Assembly: GCA_019454665.1 (NCBI GenBank)
Contig: JACFNW010000091.1
Span: 1,249 to 7,730 of the forward strand
From: Fimbriimonadaceae bacterium
Lineage (GTDB): Bacteria; Armatimonadota; Fimbriimonadia; Fimbriimonadales; Fimbriimonadaceae
Direction of reading: 5' to 3'
Length of the DNA: 6,482 bases
Shown: positions 5,139-6,482 of the stretch, one piece after another
Numbering within the stretch: position 1 is the first letter of the stretch
How the letters are laid out: every line of letters starts with the position of its first letter
Program-made: the position numbers and the translations under genes
Notes under the pieces: model-generated
What the model saw: the letters and a program-made list of their open reading frames with translations, nothing else
Database searches by the model: none
Told to the model about the DNA's origin: nothing

Positions 5139-6170
5139 GTGCTGTCCACGCTGCTGGCCACCTGTCTCATGCCTCCCGACGCGATTGACGAGGCCGTCTC
5201 GCGCGTCATGGCCGAACGCCGCATCCAGGGGCTGGCGTTCGCCATCGTCCACGAGGGCAAGACCGTTCGAACGGGATGCTACGGCCTCGCCAACATCGAG
5301 CACGGGGTCAAAGTGCATCCCGACACCGTGTTCGAGGTCGGATCGGTCACCAAGCAGTTCACTGCCGCCTGCATCCTCCGTCTGGCCGAAGCAGGGAAGT
5401 TGAGCCTCGACGACTCGATCACCAAGTTCCTACCGCGCGCCCCCGCCACGTGGAAGCCCATCGCGATCAAGCACCTGCTCTCGCACACGTCGGGCATCCA
5501 AAACTACACCGGGCTCGATGGCTACGAGGCGACCAAGAAGCTCACCCAGCAGCAGTTCATCGCCAAGGCGGCCGACCTCAAGCTCCAGTTCGAGCCGGGC
5601 GCCAAGTACGCCTACTCGAACACGGGATACAACCTGCTGGGCCACATCGTCGCGAACGCCTCGGGCAAGCCGTTTTGGGAGTACCTCCGCGAGAACGTCT
5701 GGGTGCCCCTCGGCATGAGGCGGGCCGGTACCCGCGACCTCTTCGAGGTCATCCCGAATCGGGCCTCGGGCTACGAAGTGGAGGACGGCGTCCTCAAGAA
5801 CCGCGACAGCGACCTCACCGACATCTTCTCCGCGGGGGCGATGACGGCCACCATCCTCGACATGGCGTCCTGGGCCGCGCAGTTGGGGCGTCCGGGGGTG
5901 CTGTCGCCTGCCTCGTGGGAACTGGCGTGGACGCCCTTCACACTGAACGACAATTCCAAGGCGCCGTATGGCTACGGGTTCGGCGTGGACGAGTTCGAGG
6001 GTGAGAAACTGATCGGGCACGGGGGCTCGACCTCGGGGTTCTCCGCTTCGATCCGCCACATTCCGGCGCGCCGCCTGAGCGTCGTGGTCCTGACCAACGC
6101 GGGGGAACTCAACATCGGTTCCAAGATCGCGCTCGAGATACTTGGTCTCGCCAAGCGGGGTGCGCTTTGA
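5139..6170 (+). CDS. Beta-lactamase-family (class C type) serine hydrolase
   Basis: A 343-residue member of the AmpC/penicillin-binding-protein/esterase superfamily (Pfam beta-lactamase type). All three active-site motifs are visible: S69-V-T-K72 in FEVGSVTKQFTAA, Y159-S-N161 in YAYSNTGYNLLGH, and H294-G-G in GHGGSTSGFSA, the counterpart of KTG. LLSHTSGI (113-120), typical of the family, is also present. The enzyme should form an acyl-enzyme on Ser69. Whether it acts as an esterase, a D-amino-acid peptidase or a beta-lactamase cannot be told, and family members of this kind are often not resistance enzymes. The N-terminus has only a short hydrophobic run (LSTLLATCLM) with no basic residues, and an in-frame TAA lies 10 nt upstream of the GTG, so a classical signal peptide is not evident and the location is uncertain. 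The next gene begins inside its last codons. Confidence 0.92.
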   Translation: MLSTLLATCLMPPDAIDEAVSRVMAERRIQGLAFAIVHEGKTVRTGCYGLANIEHGVKVHPDTVFEVGSVTKQFTAACILRLAEAGKLSLDDSITKFLPRAPATWKPIAIKHLLSHTSGIQNYTGLDGYEATKKLTQQQFIAKAADLKLQFEPGAKYAYSNTGYNLLGHIVANASGKPFWEYLRENVWVPLGMRRAGTRDLFEVIPNRASGYEVEDGVLKNRDSDLTDIFSAGAMTATILDMASWAAQLGRPGVLSPASWELAWTPFTLNDNSKAPYGYGFGVDEFEGEKLIGHGGSTSGFSASIRHIPARRLSVVVLTNAGELNIGSKIALEILGLAKRGAL

Positions 6171-6482
6171 GGACGTTCGGCGTCATCGGCCTCGGCCGAA
6201 TCGGCGGTGGGCTGGCTTCCCAAGCGCTGGCCAAGGGCTACCGTGTCGCCGGCCTGGACGTCGCGGGGGCTTCCCAGGAGTTGCTTCAAGCGGGGCTGAT
6301 CGAGGCGACCGACCACGCGTCGCTGGCCGCGAGCCTCCCGACTCCGAGAATCGTCTTCCTATACATCCACGCCGGAGCCGCCATCGACGACGAGTTGACC
6401 AAGCTCGCCGATGTGCTCGAACCAGGCGACATCGTGCTCGACGGCGGCAACTCGTACTGGCGCGATTCGATCGCCCGCGAAG
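6167..6482 (+). CDS. gnd: Decarboxylating 6-phosphogluconate dehydrogenase (partial)
   Basis: The first 105 codons of an oxidative pentose-phosphate enzyme that converts 6-phosphogluconate to ribulose 5-phosphate plus CO2 while reducing a nicotinamide cofactor. The N-terminus is a Rossmann fold, FGVIGLGRIGGGLA (4-17), with Asp31 at the end of the second strand (VAGLDV). That residue favours NAD over NADP in this family, as in the short GndA-like type. The substrate motif LDGGNSYWRDSIARE (91-105) matches the family's DGGNS.y.DS segment. The start is TTG at 6167, the only candidate just ahead of the fold; it overlaps the hydrolase stop (TTGA, 4 nt), so the two are probably co-transcribed and translationally coupled. 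A GGGG at 6157-6160 could act as a weak ribosome-binding site. The C-terminal helical domain is beyond the window, so gnd versus a close paralogue cannot be fully settled. Confidence 0.87.
   Translation, partial: MRTFGVIGLGRIGGGLASQALAKGYRVAGLDVAGASQELLQAGLIEATDHASLAASLPTPRIVFLYIHAGAAIDDELTKLADVLEPGDIVLDGGNSYWRDSIARE

Noticed and set aside
5151..5165. LLATC near the N-terminus of the serine hydrolase as a lipoprotein signal
   Set aside because: Thr precedes the Cys, only eight residues come before it, and there is no basic N-region, so it does not fit a lipobox.

Overview
This is a GC-rich, gene-dense bacterial chromosomal window with seven protein genes, two of them cut by the window edges. 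No RNA genes, insertion sequences, CRISPR arrays or phage genes were seen. The glycyl-tRNA synthetase is of the alpha-subunit (GlyQ) type, which argues against Deinococcus and most Actinobacteria. Together with the many genes that lack a Shine-Dalgarno sequence, the gene mix loosely suggests a deep-branching lineage such as Armatimonadota (Fimbriimonadia-like). That placement is a low-confidence impression.

Layout. Minus strand, left end: glyQ (1172 to 228) is followed, with a 1-nt TGATG overlap, by the start of a family-4-type glycosyltransferase that runs off the left edge. Plus strand: a TPR-repeat protein (1259-2131) lies head-to-head with glyQ. Next come a solitary HigA/XRE-type helix-turn-helix protein (2190-2522) and a 187-bp intergenic region with a strong -35-like element and a DnaA-box-like word. 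A divergent DnaA-like AAA+ ATPase follows (about 2710-3756), then a CBS-CBS-GGDEF protein with an extra unrecognised C-terminal domain (3832-5124). The window ends with a class-C-type beta-lactamase-family serine hydrolase (5139-6170), overlapped by 4 nt by the start of a decarboxylating 6-phosphogluconate dehydrogenase that runs off the right edge.

Two observations stand out. First, the protein at 2710-3756 keeps the DnaA domain III core and an alignable domain IV, but it lacks domains I and II and has lost the DHTTV-type DNA-recognition signature. It looks like a DnaA paralogue with a changed role. Second, four genes (glyQ, the HTH gene, the GGDEF gene and the serine hydrolase) each carry a -10-like hexamer of form TAnA(A/C)(T/A) exactly 6 nt before the start codon, with no Shine-Dalgarno sequence. 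This is the signature of leaderless transcription and it independently supports three GTG starts and one ATG start.

The genes do not form one pathway. They are small independent transcription units (translation, regulation, cyclic-di-GMP signalling, hydrolase, pentose phosphate pathway), with translational coupling at two gene pairs.
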